From Pseudomonas sp. UBA1879 (GTDB lineage Bacteria; Pseudomonadota; Gammaproteobacteria; Pseudomonadales; Pseudomonadaceae): a stretch of 64,000 nt of DNA. The stretch covers positions 186,001-250,000 of the forward strand of contig NZ_DDHJ01000015.1 in the NCBI RefSeq assembly GCF_002338065.1, given 5' to 3'. This document shows positions 23,975-32,068 of this stretch, piece after piece. A program made the translations under genes and the position numbers. The notes under the pieces are model-generated. The model saw nothing but the letters and a program-made list of their open reading frames with translations. It searched no databases and was not told where the DNA came from. Position 1 is the first letter of the stretch; each line of letters begins with the position of its first letter.

Positions 23975-26368
23975 ATGCCGCTATCGCTTCTCAAATTGCT
24001 GCTGGTTGAAGACAGCCCGCACGACGCCGAACTGACGTTGCTGACCCTCGAAAGCAACGGGCTGAAAATCAACGCCACGCTGGTCTACAACCACCAGGAG
24101 GTGGAACGGGAGCTGCTCGCCGGGCATTTCGATGTGATTCTCAGCGACTACCTGTTACCGGGGTCCTCCGGGCCGGAAGTCCTCAACACGGCGCTGCGCC
24201 TGGCGCCCCACACACCGTTCATCTTTCTCTCCGGCATCTTCGGCGAGCAGCACGCGGTCGAGATGATGCGCATGGGCGCGATTGACTACGTGCTCAAGCA
24301 GAACCTCAAGATGCTGCCCAAGGCCGTGATCCGCGCGGTGTCAGAGGTCCGCGAACGAGAGAAGCGTCAGCACGCCGAGGCCATCCTGCAAGACGCCGAG
24401 GTCCGCGCGCATCTGGCTATCGAGGCCGCTGAGATGGGGGTCTGGACCTACGACCCTCGCACCGAGACGCTGCTTTGGGACGAGCGCTGCAAGACGCTTT
24501 ATCAAGTTCCCGCCGACGCTCCGGTGAGCATGGCCTTCATGTTTTCCCGTTGCCACCCCGACGATCGCGAGCTGCTGCAGAGCAAGGTCGCGGCAGCGTT
24601 GACCGCTGACACCGGGTTTCAGATCGAACACCGGTTGTGCGTCGAGGGCGAGGCGGAACGTTGGGTGTTTTCCAACGGCCGTTCGCTGTTCGAGGACGGC
24701 AAATGCGTGCGCTTTACCGGGGTGATGCAGGACATCAGTGAGCGCAAACAGGCCACACAGGCGCTGCATCAGCTCAATGAGATTCTCGGGGAACGTGTGG
24801 TCCAGCGGACCCGCGAACGCGACCGCACGTGGGAACTGTCCCGGGAGTTGCTCGGCGTCCTGCGCTTCGACATGACCCCCATTGCCCTTAACCCGGCGTG
24901 GGAAGCGACGTTGGGCTGGACCCGTGCCGATTTCCACGCGCAGTCCCTGGGCGAATTGATTCACCTCGACGATCTGGAAGCGACCCTGCGCGAAACCGCC
25001 AGTGTTGCCCGAGGCAACGTCACGACCCGCTTCGTCAATCGCATGCGCCACGCGGAGGGCGGCTTTCGCTGGTTGTCATGGACCATCGTGCCTGACGAAG
25101 GGCTGATGTACGCCGCAGTGCGCGATATCACCAGCGAACGCGCCGTGGTCGATGAATTGGCCGCCACCAACAGGCGCCTGCGCGACCAGATCCGCGAGCG
25201 TGAGCGGGTCGAGGCCGCGTTGCAGCAGATGCAGCGTCTGGAGGTCGTCGGCCAGCTGACGGCCGGCGTGGCCCATGACTTCAACAACTTGCTGACGGTG
25301 ATCCTCACCAGCGCCAACTTCCTGGCCCGCGACCTGGAAAAGGGCGTGTTCACCAAGTCGCCCCAGCGCCTGCAAAACATCCGCTCGGCAGGTGAACGTG
25401 GCGCCAAGTTGACCAGTCAATTGCTGTCGTTCTCACGACGTCAGCGGCTCGAACCGGTGGCGCTGAACCTCAACGACACCATTGGCGGCATGCGCGAGCT
25501 CCTGGGCCGTGCGCTCGGCGGCAGTGTCTGGGTCGAGACCGAGCTGGCTGAGGATCTGTGGAGCGCGCTGGTCGACCCGACGCAGACCGAGATGATCATC
25601 CTCAACCTCGCCATCAATGCGCGGGACGCCATGGCCCAAGGCGGGCAGTTGCGCCTGAGCACCTGGAACGAAATCGTCTATCGCCTGCCGCAACGCCCCG
25701 AAGACCCGGATCCTGGTGCCTACGTGGTGCTGTCCGTCAGCGACTCGGGTTGCGGCATGAGCGAAGAGGTGCTGGCCAAAGCCTTCGAACCTTTCTTTAC
25801 CACCAAGGCCGTGGGCAAAGGCTCCGGGCTGGGGTTGGCACAGGTCTTCGGTTTCGCCAAGCAATCCGGCGGTGGCGTAAGCATCGACACTGCCGAGAAC
25901 GCCGGTACCACGATCAAAGTGTTCCTGCCGAGTATTGCCCGCACGGCAACGCCGGTGATCAGCGTCTCCGACATGCCGGGTCACGCTGACGCCGACGACC
26001 TGCATCGTACGATCCTGCTGGTGGACGACGATCCGGAAGTTCGCTCGGTGACCGCCATGATGCTCAGCTCGCTGGGCTATTCGGTGATCGAGGCGGAAAA
26101 TGGCGACGACGCCCTGAAGAAGATCGACAGCGCCATCGAACTGGTGCTGACCGACTTCGCCATGCCCAACATGACCGGCGCTGAACTGGCTGACATCATC
26201 AGGCGTGATCATCCTGGGCTGCCGATCATGTTCATCACCGGATTCGCCGATATCGACATCCTCGATGTCGATCAGCAGCTGATCGTGCAGAAGCCTTATA
26301 AAGAGGAAGAACTGGCGCGCAAATTGGCCAATGCGCTGATCAAGAGCGGGGCAGGCGTGGCCTCCTGA
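23975..26368 (+). CDS. REC-PAS-PAS-histidine kinase-REC hybrid sensor kinase
   Basis: From ATG 23975 the protein has 797 residues. Domains in order: receiver (about 5-120, acceptor Asp58 in LSDYLLPG), PAS (about 145-255), PAS (about 285-395), HisKA with AGVAHDFNNLL, HATPase_c (about 500-630), and a second receiver with TILLVDDDPEVRS and LTDFAMPNMTG. Two receivers flanking one kinase make it a phosphorelay hub, plausibly receiving from the BphR-type regulator or the upstream kinases. It lies 79 bases after that gene. No membrane segment is seen. The TTG at 23951 is an alternative start. Confidence 0.88.
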   Translation: MPLSLLKLLLVEDSPHDAELTLLTLESNGLKINATLVYNHQEVERELLAGHFDVILSDYLLPGSSGPEVLNTALRLAPHTPFIFLSGIFGEQHAVEMMRMGAIDYVLKQNLKMLPKAVIRAVSEVREREKRQHAEAILQDAEVRAHLAIEAAEMGVWTYDPRTETLLWDERCKTLYQVPADAPVSMAFMFSRCHPDDRELLQSKVAAALTADTGFQIEHRLCVEGEAERWVFSNGRSLFEDGKCVRFTGVMQDISERKQATQALHQLNEILGERVVQRTRERDRTWELSRELLGVLRFDMTPIALNPAWEATLGWTRADFHAQSLGELIHLDDLEATLRETASVARGNVTTRFVNRMRHAEGGFRWLSWTIVPDEGLMYAAVRDITSERAVVDELAATNRRLRDQIRERERVEAALQQMQRLEVVGQLTAGVAHDFNNLLTVILTSANFLARDLEKGVFTKSPQRLQNIRSAGERGAKLTSQLLSFSRRQRLEPVALNLNDTIGGMRELLGRALGGSVWVETELAEDLWSALVDPTQTEMIILNLAINARDAMAQGGQLRLSTWNEIVYRLPQRPEDPDPGAYVVLSVSDSGCGMSEEVLAKAFEPFFTTKAVGKGSGLGLAQVFGFAKQSGGGVSIDTAENAGTTIKVFLPSIARTATPVISVSDMPGHADADDLHRTILLVDDDPEVRSVTAMMLSSLGYSVIEAENGDDALKKIDSAIELVLTDFAMPNMTGAELADIIRRDHPGLPIMFITGFADIDILDVDQQLIVQKPYKEEELARKLANALIKSGAGVAS

Positions 26369-26437
26369 AGATGGAGGCCACTGATCGGCTGTGTGTTCGG
26401 CCAGAAGCGGAACGGGCGTCATCTTGGCGAGGGTGTC

Positions 26438-26779
26438 TCAATCCTCCCGCGTCAGCACTTCCAGCAGCTCGATCTCGAAGATCAGGTTCGAATGCGGCTT
26501 GATATGGGCGCCCATGCTGCGTTCGCCATATCCCAAGTAGGACGGCACAACGAGTTTGCGCTTGCCACCGACTTTCATGCCCATAAGCCCGATGTCCCAG
26601 CCCTTGATCACCCGCCCCGTGCCGATCACGCATTGAAACGGCTTGCCCCGTTCCCAGGATGAGTCGAAGACTGTGCCGTCTTCCAGCGTACCGGTGTATT
26701 GGGTGGTGATCAGCGCGCCCTTGACCGCCGCTTTGCCGGTGCCTTCTTGCAGGTCGATGATCTGAAGTTCGTCGTTCAT
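26438..26779 (-). CDS. FKBP-type peptidyl-prolyl cis-trans isomerase
   Basis: The 113-residue protein is a minimal FKBP domain with VKGALITTQYTGTLEDGTVFDSS, VIGTGRVIKGWDIGLMGMKVGGKR and YGERSMG, matching the proline-binding pocket residues (Y, F, D, V, I, W). It accelerates proline isomerisation in the cytoplasm; no signal peptide is present. It stands alone on the minus strand between the signalling cluster and the aldehyde dehydrogenase. Confidence 0.9.
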   Translation of the reverse strand: MNDELQIIDLQEGTGKAAVKGALITTQYTGTLEDGTVFDSSWERGKPFQCVIGTGRVIKGWDIGLMGMKVGGKRKLVVPSYLGYGERSMGAHIKPHSNLIFEIELLEVLTRED

Positions 26780-27012
26780 GTGTCTCTCTCGGGGAAAACC
26801 AAGCAGGCGGCGATGCTAATGGCGGTCGCTGCCGCTGGCAATGCCCGGGCCTTCGGTGGGCATGCTCTTTTGTGGGAATGCGCTTGCTCACGAATGAGCG
26901 GGTTCAGGCAACGAGATTACGGCGTCTGAGGTCTACCTTCGTGATCGAACTCACTCCCACCGCTTGTGTGACTGGCATCCGGATCAGCACCAGACCCCAG
27001 CTCGAGTGGCAT

Positions 27013-27049
27013 AAAAAACGGCGCGCCCTGGTGGGGACGCGCCGTTTTC
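27013..27049 (-). terminator. Intrinsic terminator after the aldehyde dehydrogenase gene
   Basis: On the minus strand AAAACGGCGCG and CGCGCCGTTTTTTA form a GC-rich stem with a T-run. It begins about 23 bases after the dehydrogenase stop codon. Confidence 0.8.
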
Positions 27050-27071
27050 AGTTCAGCGGATCGAGCGATCG

Positions 27072-28655
27072 TCAGGCGATGACGTCGCTGCTCCACTCGC
27101 CATTCACCAAGCGCTTGAGGCCCAGCGGGTTGGCATTTTGCAGCGCTGCGGGCAGCAGGCTGTCTGGGTAGTTCTGGTAGCAGACCGGACGCAGGAATCG
27201 GTCGATCGCCAGCGTGCCCACGGAGGTGCCGCGCGCATCGGAAGTCGCCGGGAACGGGCCGCCGTGAACCATGGCGTCCGAGACTTCCACGCCGGTGGGG
27301 TAGCCGTTGACCAGAATCCGACCGACTTTTTCTTCCAGCACCGGCACCAGCCATTGGTACTTCTGCAGGTCGGCTGTTTCGCCGATCAACGTCGCCGTCA
27401 GTTGGCCGCGCAAGGCTTGCAGTGCGGCTTTCAGCTCAGCGTCGTCTGCCACTTCCACCAGCAAGGTGGTCGGGCCAAAGACTTCTTCCTGCAACAGTTC
27501 GTCACCGTTGAGCAGCATGCTCACGTCGGCCTTGAACAGCTGCGCCTGGGCCTGACGACCTTCCTGAGGTTTACCGGCGAGGTGCGTGACGCTCGGGTGT
27601 GCCAGCAATTTCTGCACGCCTTTGCCGTAGCTGCGCAGGCCGCCTTCGTTGAGCATGGTTTGCGGCGCCTGGCCCCCCATGTGCTCTTTCAACTGCTCGG
27701 TGAACGCGGTCAGGGCAGGGGAGCGAATACCGATCACCACGCCAGGGTTGGTGCAGAACTGGCCTGCGCCCAACACCACGGAGCCAGCCAGCTCACCGGC
27801 GATGGTTGCGCCACGGGCCGCCAGGGCGCCCGGCAACAGAACGACCGGGTTGATGCTCGACATCTCGGCAAACACCGGGATCGGCTGTGGGCGCTCGGCC
27901 GCCAGTTTGCACAGCGCCGTGCCGCCGTGGAGCGAACCGGTGAAACCAACGCCCTGAATAGCAGGATGCTTCACCAGACCTTCGCCGACGCCGCTGCCGA
28001 AGATCATGTTGAACACGCCTTTGGGCATGCCGGTTTTTTCGGCGGCACGGACGATGGCCTGACCGACCAGGTCGGCGGTCGCCATGTGACCGCTGTGGGC
28101 CTTGACCACCACCGGGCAACCGGCCGCCAGTGCAGAGGCGGTGTCGCCACCGGCCGTCGAGAACGCGAGTGGAAAGTTGCTGGCACCGAATACGGCAATC
28201 GGGCCTACGCCGATGCGCAGTTGACGCAAATCAACCCGCGGCAACGGCTTACGGTCCGGCAGCGCCTGGTCGATGCGCGCGCCGAGGAAGTCGCCGCGAC
28301 GCAGCACTTTGGCGAACAGACGCATCTGGCCGCTGGTGCGACCCCGTTCACCTTGGATACGACCCGCCGGGAGTGCGGTTTCCTGGCAAACCAGGGCCAC
28401 GAAGTCATCGCCCAAGGCGTCCAGTTCGTCGGCGATTGCATCGAGGAACTCGGCACGGCGAGCCGGGCTCAGTTGACGGAATTCAAGAAAGGCATCTTTG
28501 GCAGCCAGGGCCGCGGCGTCGATTTCACCGTCGGTGGCTTGATGGAACGCATAAGGCAGGGCTTCGCCCGTGGTGGCATCCAGACTCTTGTGGCGCGCTT
28601 CGCCGAGGCCGCTGCGGGCGCCGCCGATGAAGTTCTGGCCGAGAACGTTAGGCAT
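27072..28655 (-). CDS. Aldehyde dehydrogenase, 2,5-dioxovalerate (ketoglutarate semialdehyde) type
   Basis: The 527-residue protein has the NAD(P) aldehyde dehydrogenase pattern with IAVFGASNFPLAFSTAGGDTASALAAGCPVVVKAHSGH, catalytic Glu in FAEMSSINPV, and catalytic Cys in GAGQFCTNPG. The length and the FSTAGGDTASALAAG stretch fit alpha-ketoglutaric semialdehyde dehydrogenases that finish hexuronate, glucarate or hydroxyproline catabolism by making 2-oxoglutarate. It is monocistronic here, ended by an intrinsic terminator, and no other pathway gene is adjacent. Confidence 0.85.
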   Translation of the reverse strand: MPNVLGQNFIGGARSGLGEARHKSLDATTGEALPYAFHQATDGEIDAAALAAKDAFLEFRQLSPARRAEFLDAIADELDALGDDFVALVCQETALPAGRIQGERGRTSGQMRLFAKVLRRGDFLGARIDQALPDRKPLPRVDLRQLRIGVGPIAVFGASNFPLAFSTAGGDTASALAAGCPVVVKAHSGHMATADLVGQAIVRAAEKTGMPKGVFNMIFGSGVGEGLVKHPAIQGVGFTGSLHGGTALCKLAAERPQPIPVFAEMSSINPVVLLPGALAARGATIAGELAGSVVLGAGQFCTNPGVVIGIRSPALTAFTEQLKEHMGGQAPQTMLNEGGLRSYGKGVQKLLAHPSVTHLAGKPQEGRQAQAQLFKADVSMLLNGDELLQEEVFGPTTLLVEVADDAELKAALQALRGQLTATLIGETADLQKYQWLVPVLEEKVGRILVNGYPTGVEVSDAMVHGGPFPATSDARGTSVGTLAIDRFLRPVCYQNYPDSLLPAALQNANPLGLKRLVNGEWSSDVIA

Positions 28656-29358
28656 CTGCTTCTCCTGTTATTGTTGGGTCGAAACGATCAGACAGGACGT
28701 CTGACAGGGAATCGGTGAAGGTGCTAAAGCGTGGCGGCGATGACGCCTGAAGGCCATCGCAAGTTGACAGTCATCATACAACTGCATCTATCAGGCTGCA
28801 AGGGAGCAGGGGAGACGCCCCGTTCGCGACGGTGGCTAGTCCATTTTGGATCTATTGCCAGACGCTCCCCTTCGCTGCCGTCGTTCCTCCGGCGACTCCT
28901 ACAGGACTGAGTTCGGGCGCAATTGGGGTCCAGATTCAATGAATGAGCTGTTGCAGCGTTAGAGCCGTTCCCAAGACCTGAGGATGCCGTCGTTCCTCCG
29001 GCGTCTCCTACAGGACTGTGTTCGGGCTGAATTGGGCGGCCAAATTCAGTACATGAGCTGTTGCAGGGTTTGAGTCGTTCCCAAAACCTGGGCATGCCGC
29101 GTTCTTGTAGGAGACGTCGGAGGAACGACGGCAGCGACGGCGGCTTTCGAGGCGACTGATGGGCCATGAATCCAACGCGGTTGTCCGCTCGCAGCCGTTA
29201 CCCCCCGAACCTCCGGCGTCGGCTGCCTGTACAGCGTCTGACCGCGCCGGCTGGGTACCGAAAGGCTCATTGGCCACCCGGCCTTTCTCGACATTGGACG
29301 TTTCAAGCGGGACGATCAGCGCCTAACCTCGGCACCTGTCCACCCCCGGAGTGCTGCC
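28656..29358. repeat. Gene-free region with tandem 109-bp REP repeats
   Basis: The unit GCCGTCGTTCCTCCGGCG...CTCCTACAGGACTG, followed by a spacer containing GAGCTGTTGCAG and GTTCCCAA, starts at 28877 and again at 28986 (period 109). An inverted arm (GTAGGAGACGTCGGAGGAACGACGGC) follows at 29107. The arms belong to the same REP family as at 6.2, 34.2 and 44.8 kb. No gene is seen; the small reading frames in this interval translate the repeats. Confidence 0.8.
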
Positions 29359-29784
29359 ATGTCGCCGCCAACCGATATACACCACGCGTCGCCGATGGCC
29401 ATGAAGGCAATGCAGGCGTTCGAACAGGCAGTCGATCATTTGCCACTGGAGCCTTCGCTGATGACGCTGGTCAGATTGCGGGTGTCGCAGCTCAATGGCT
29501 GCGCGGCGTCGGTCGACCATTACGCCCACCAGGCAAGCCTTCAGGGCGAGTCCGAACGCAAGCTGTATGCGGTGGCGGTGTGGCGCGAGTCGCCGCTGTT
29601 CAGCGACCGAGAACATGCAGCGCTGAACTGGGCGGAATCCATTACCCACATCGCCACGAGCCATGCCCCGGACGCCGACTACCTGTGGTTGTCGCAGCAC
29701 TTCAACGACGCCGAACGGGTGGATTTGACGTTGCTGATTGCTGCCGTGAACAGTTGCAACCGGGTGGCAATCAGTCTTCGATAA
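29359..29784 (+). CDS. Carboxymuconolactone decarboxylase-family (AhpD-like) protein with an altered CxxC
   Basis: The 141-residue, all-helical protein carries the AhpD-core segment RVSQLNGCAASVDHYAHQA. In active AhpD-like proteins the motif is C-x-x-C with a following His; here the second Cys is Ser (CAAS), so the usual disulfide chemistry is unlikely or changed. It is clearly paralogous to the protein at 31431, which keeps both cysteines. The gene converges on the MocR gene, whose stop is only 10 bases beyond its own. Confidence 0.82.
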   Translation: MSPPTDIHHASPMAMKAMQAFEQAVDHLPLEPSLMTLVRLRVSQLNGCAASVDHYAHQASLQGESERKLYAVAVWRESPLFSDREHAALNWAESITHIATSHAPDADYLWLSQHFNDAERVDLTLLIAAVNSCNRVAISLR

Positions 29785-29794
29785 TCGGGCCCCC

Positions 29795-31228
29795 TCAGGT
29801 GATTTGCTCCAGCACCTCCCGCAGCCGGTCCAGCGCCGGGTCAATGTCGAGGGTTTCGATGGCGCCAAACCCCAGCATCAAGCCATCCCGGGGGTGCGCG
29901 CGGTGGTAGAAACCGGTCAAGGGATAAAGCCCTACCTCCACTTTGCGCGCCAGCTCTACCAACAGCGGAAGGTTGATCGGCACCTTGAACATCACCGCCA
30001 TGTGAAAGCCCGCCGTGCACGGGATCGCTTCCAGCCACGGCGACAGATCGCCTGCAAACCGCGCAAGAATCCGTTCGCGGCGTCCGGCGTAGATCCCGTG
30101 ACAGCGGCGGATGTGTCTGTTCAGCAGACCTTCGTTGATGAATTTGGCCAATGCCCATTGGGGCAGGGTGCTGGTGTGCCAGTCGGTCAGCTGTTTGGCT
30201 TTGATCACGGCGTCCAGCAGGGCAGCCGGCAATACGGCATAGCCCAGTCGCAATTCCGGTAGCAGGGTTTTGGAAAACGTGCCGACGTACGCCACGACGC
30301 CGAAGGTGTCCATGCTTTGCAGCGAATCGGTAGGACGCCCCTCATAGCGAAACTCGCTGTCGTAATCGTCCTCGATGATGATCGCGCCGATGCGCCTGGC
30401 CTTCTCCAGCAGGGCTTGCCGCCGTGCAAGGCTCATCGGCATGCCCAGCGGCATCTGATGCGAAGGGGTGACATAGATCATATGCGCGTCGTCGGGAATC
30501 TGTTCGACAAGGATGCCTTCTTCGTCCACTGGCACGCTGGTCACATGGGCGCCGTGTGACGCGAACAGCAGCCGCGCCGGGGTGTAGCCCGGATCTTCCA
30601 TGACCACGGTACACCCAGGCTCGATCAGTACCCGGGCGATCAGGTCCAGCGCCTGTTGCGTGCCGTTGCACACCACGACATCGTCAGCCGTGCACTTCAC
30701 GCCGCGGGCAAATGCGATGTGCCCTGCAATGGCGTGACGCAGGGGCGGCACGCCTTCCGGCTGACTGTAAAACCCTCGAGTCTGCGATATTTGCCGCAAC
30801 GCATAGTGAGTGCAACGGCGCCATTCGTCGTGGGGGAACTGCGCTTTGGCCGTGGCGCCGCCGATGAAATCGCCGCGCAACGTGCCCTCCAGCGTCGGAT
30901 GATGCAGGGGCAACGAGATGTTCTGCCAGGTTTGCACGCGCTTTTGACTGGCCAACTCCGAACGCACAGGGCTGCGTCGAGGATGAGCGTTCAGGGTGTT
31001 GACGAACGTGCCGCGGCCGATCTTTCCCACGAGAAAATTTTCGTAGGTCAGGCGGCTGTAGGTGTCGGAAATGGTTTTGCGGGACAGTCCCAATTGCGCC
31101 GCCAACAGACGGCTGGGGGGCAGTTGCACGCCGGCGGCGAGTCGCCCGGATTCGATGCTGTCGCGCAGTTGTCGATACAGCTGACCGGCCAGATCCTTGC
31201 GGCCCTGAATGACGATGTGAAGTTCCAC
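29795..31228 (-). CDS. MocR/PdxR-type GntR regulator with aminotransferase domain
   Basis: Read from GTG 31228 (GGGAG six bases upstream) the protein has 477 residues. Residues about 1-75 form a GntR winged helix (RDLAGQLYRQLRDSIESGRLAAGVQLPPSR, LGLSRKTISDTYSRL). The rest is a class-I aminotransferase fold with the PLP lysine in GTFSKTLLPELRLGY. Such regulators bind PLP and usually control vitamin B6 or amino-acid genes next to them. Here it is divergent from the intact AhpD-like gene at 31431, with about 200 bases between, which is the most likely target. Confidence 0.9.
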   Translation of the reverse strand: MELHIVIQGRKDLAGQLYRQLRDSIESGRLAAGVQLPPSRLLAAQLGLSRKTISDTYSRLTYENFLVGKIGRGTFVNTLNAHPRRSPVRSELASQKRVQTWQNISLPLHHPTLEGTLRGDFIGGATAKAQFPHDEWRRCTHYALRQISQTRGFYSQPEGVPPLRHAIAGHIAFARGVKCTADDVVVCNGTQQALDLIARVLIEPGCTVVMEDPGYTPARLLFASHGAHVTSVPVDEEGILVEQIPDDAHMIYVTPSHQMPLGMPMSLARRQALLEKARRIGAIIIEDDYDSEFRYEGRPTDSLQSMDTFGVVAYVGTFSKTLLPELRLGYAVLPAALLDAVIKAKQLTDWHTSTLPQWALAKFINEGLLNRHIRRCHGIYAGRRERILARFAGDLSPWLEAIPCTAGFHMAVMFKVPINLPLLVELARKVEVGLYPLTGFYHRAHPRDGLMLGFGAIETLDIDPALDRLREVLEQIT

Positions 31229-31430
31229 GCATGGCTCCCGGGCTCGGCGTTCACGATCCGGAATTCTAGTCAGCGGATGCGGAAGCGGTATAGCTGCGCA
31301 CTGGAAAAAACGCCAATTGGCCTCCTGACCAGAGGGCATTGGTGTAGGGGAAACTTGCGAGATTGGACGTCGCGTCCTGAAGCGCTGCCGCGTAGGTTGG
31401 CCAACATGATCATTGGGACACCTGGCAGCC

Positions 31431-31871
31431 ATGGCGCAACGTCTGGACTATTACACCGCGTCACCGGCCGCATTGAAGGCCTTGATGGTGCTGGAGGCGG
31501 CGAATTTCGACCTGTGCATCGACAAGCCGCTGATGGCGCTGATCAAGCTGCGCGTCTCGCAGCTCAATGACTGCGCGTTCTGCGCCGACATGCACGCCAC
31601 CGAAGCGCGTCTCAACGGCGAGGACCCGCGTCGCCTGCATGGGCTGGTGGTCTGGCGCGCGTCGAACCTCTTCACCCCTCGGGAACGTGCAGCGCTGGCC
31701 TGGTGCGATGCCGTGACGTTGCTGTCGCCGCAGGGGCCGTCCGCTGAATTGCATGAAACGTTATGCACGCACTTCAACGCCCGTGAACGGGTCGACCTGA
31801 CCGTCGCCATTGCCACCATCAACGGCTGGAATCGCATGGCGATCGGGTTTCGCAAGGCGCCTGCGGTGTAA
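31431..31871 (+). CDS. Carboxymuconolactone decarboxylase-family (AhpD-like) protein
   Basis: The 146-residue protein contains the intact AhpD redox motif RVSQLNDCAFCADMHATEA (C-x-x-C with a following His). The family includes alkylhydroperoxidases and decarboxylases; the CxxC favours a peroxidase or disulfide-reductase activity. It is divergent from the MocR regulator, and a similar gene with a Cys-to-Ser change sits on the other side of that regulator. The start at 31431 lacks a strong ribosome-binding site; a TTG at 31413 is an alternative. Confidence 0.85.
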   Translation: MAQRLDYYTASPAALKALMVLEAANFDLCIDKPLMALIKLRVSQLNDCAFCADMHATEARLNGEDPRRLHGLVVWRASNLFTPRERAALAWCDAVTLLSPQGPSAELHETLCTHFNARERVDLTVAIATINGWNRMAIGFRKAPAV

Positions 31872-32068
31872 CGGCGAGGCTGCGGTTCAACGGCGAGCAT
31901 ACTGCCTGGGCCACGCCCTTGGCGTGTCCACCCGCCGCTTCAAACACCGAACGTTTATGCCCATGAGCGCTCATAGACATAAGCAACGGCGTAGACAGGA
32001 CCGTCCCGAACCGCAAACGACGCCGGGACGTCCTCTCCAAATCCCTTTGAAGCGGAACCCTGGACCCT

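Noticed and set aside
27138..28718. Plus-strand frame of 526 residues
   Set aside because: Antisense shadow of the aldehyde dehydrogenase gene; no domain recognised and the real frame has all catalytic residues.
31963..31974. 12-base palindrome ATGAGCGCTCAT before the GH13 gene
   Set aside because: A single short palindrome with no related copy or promoter nearby; not enough to call an operator.
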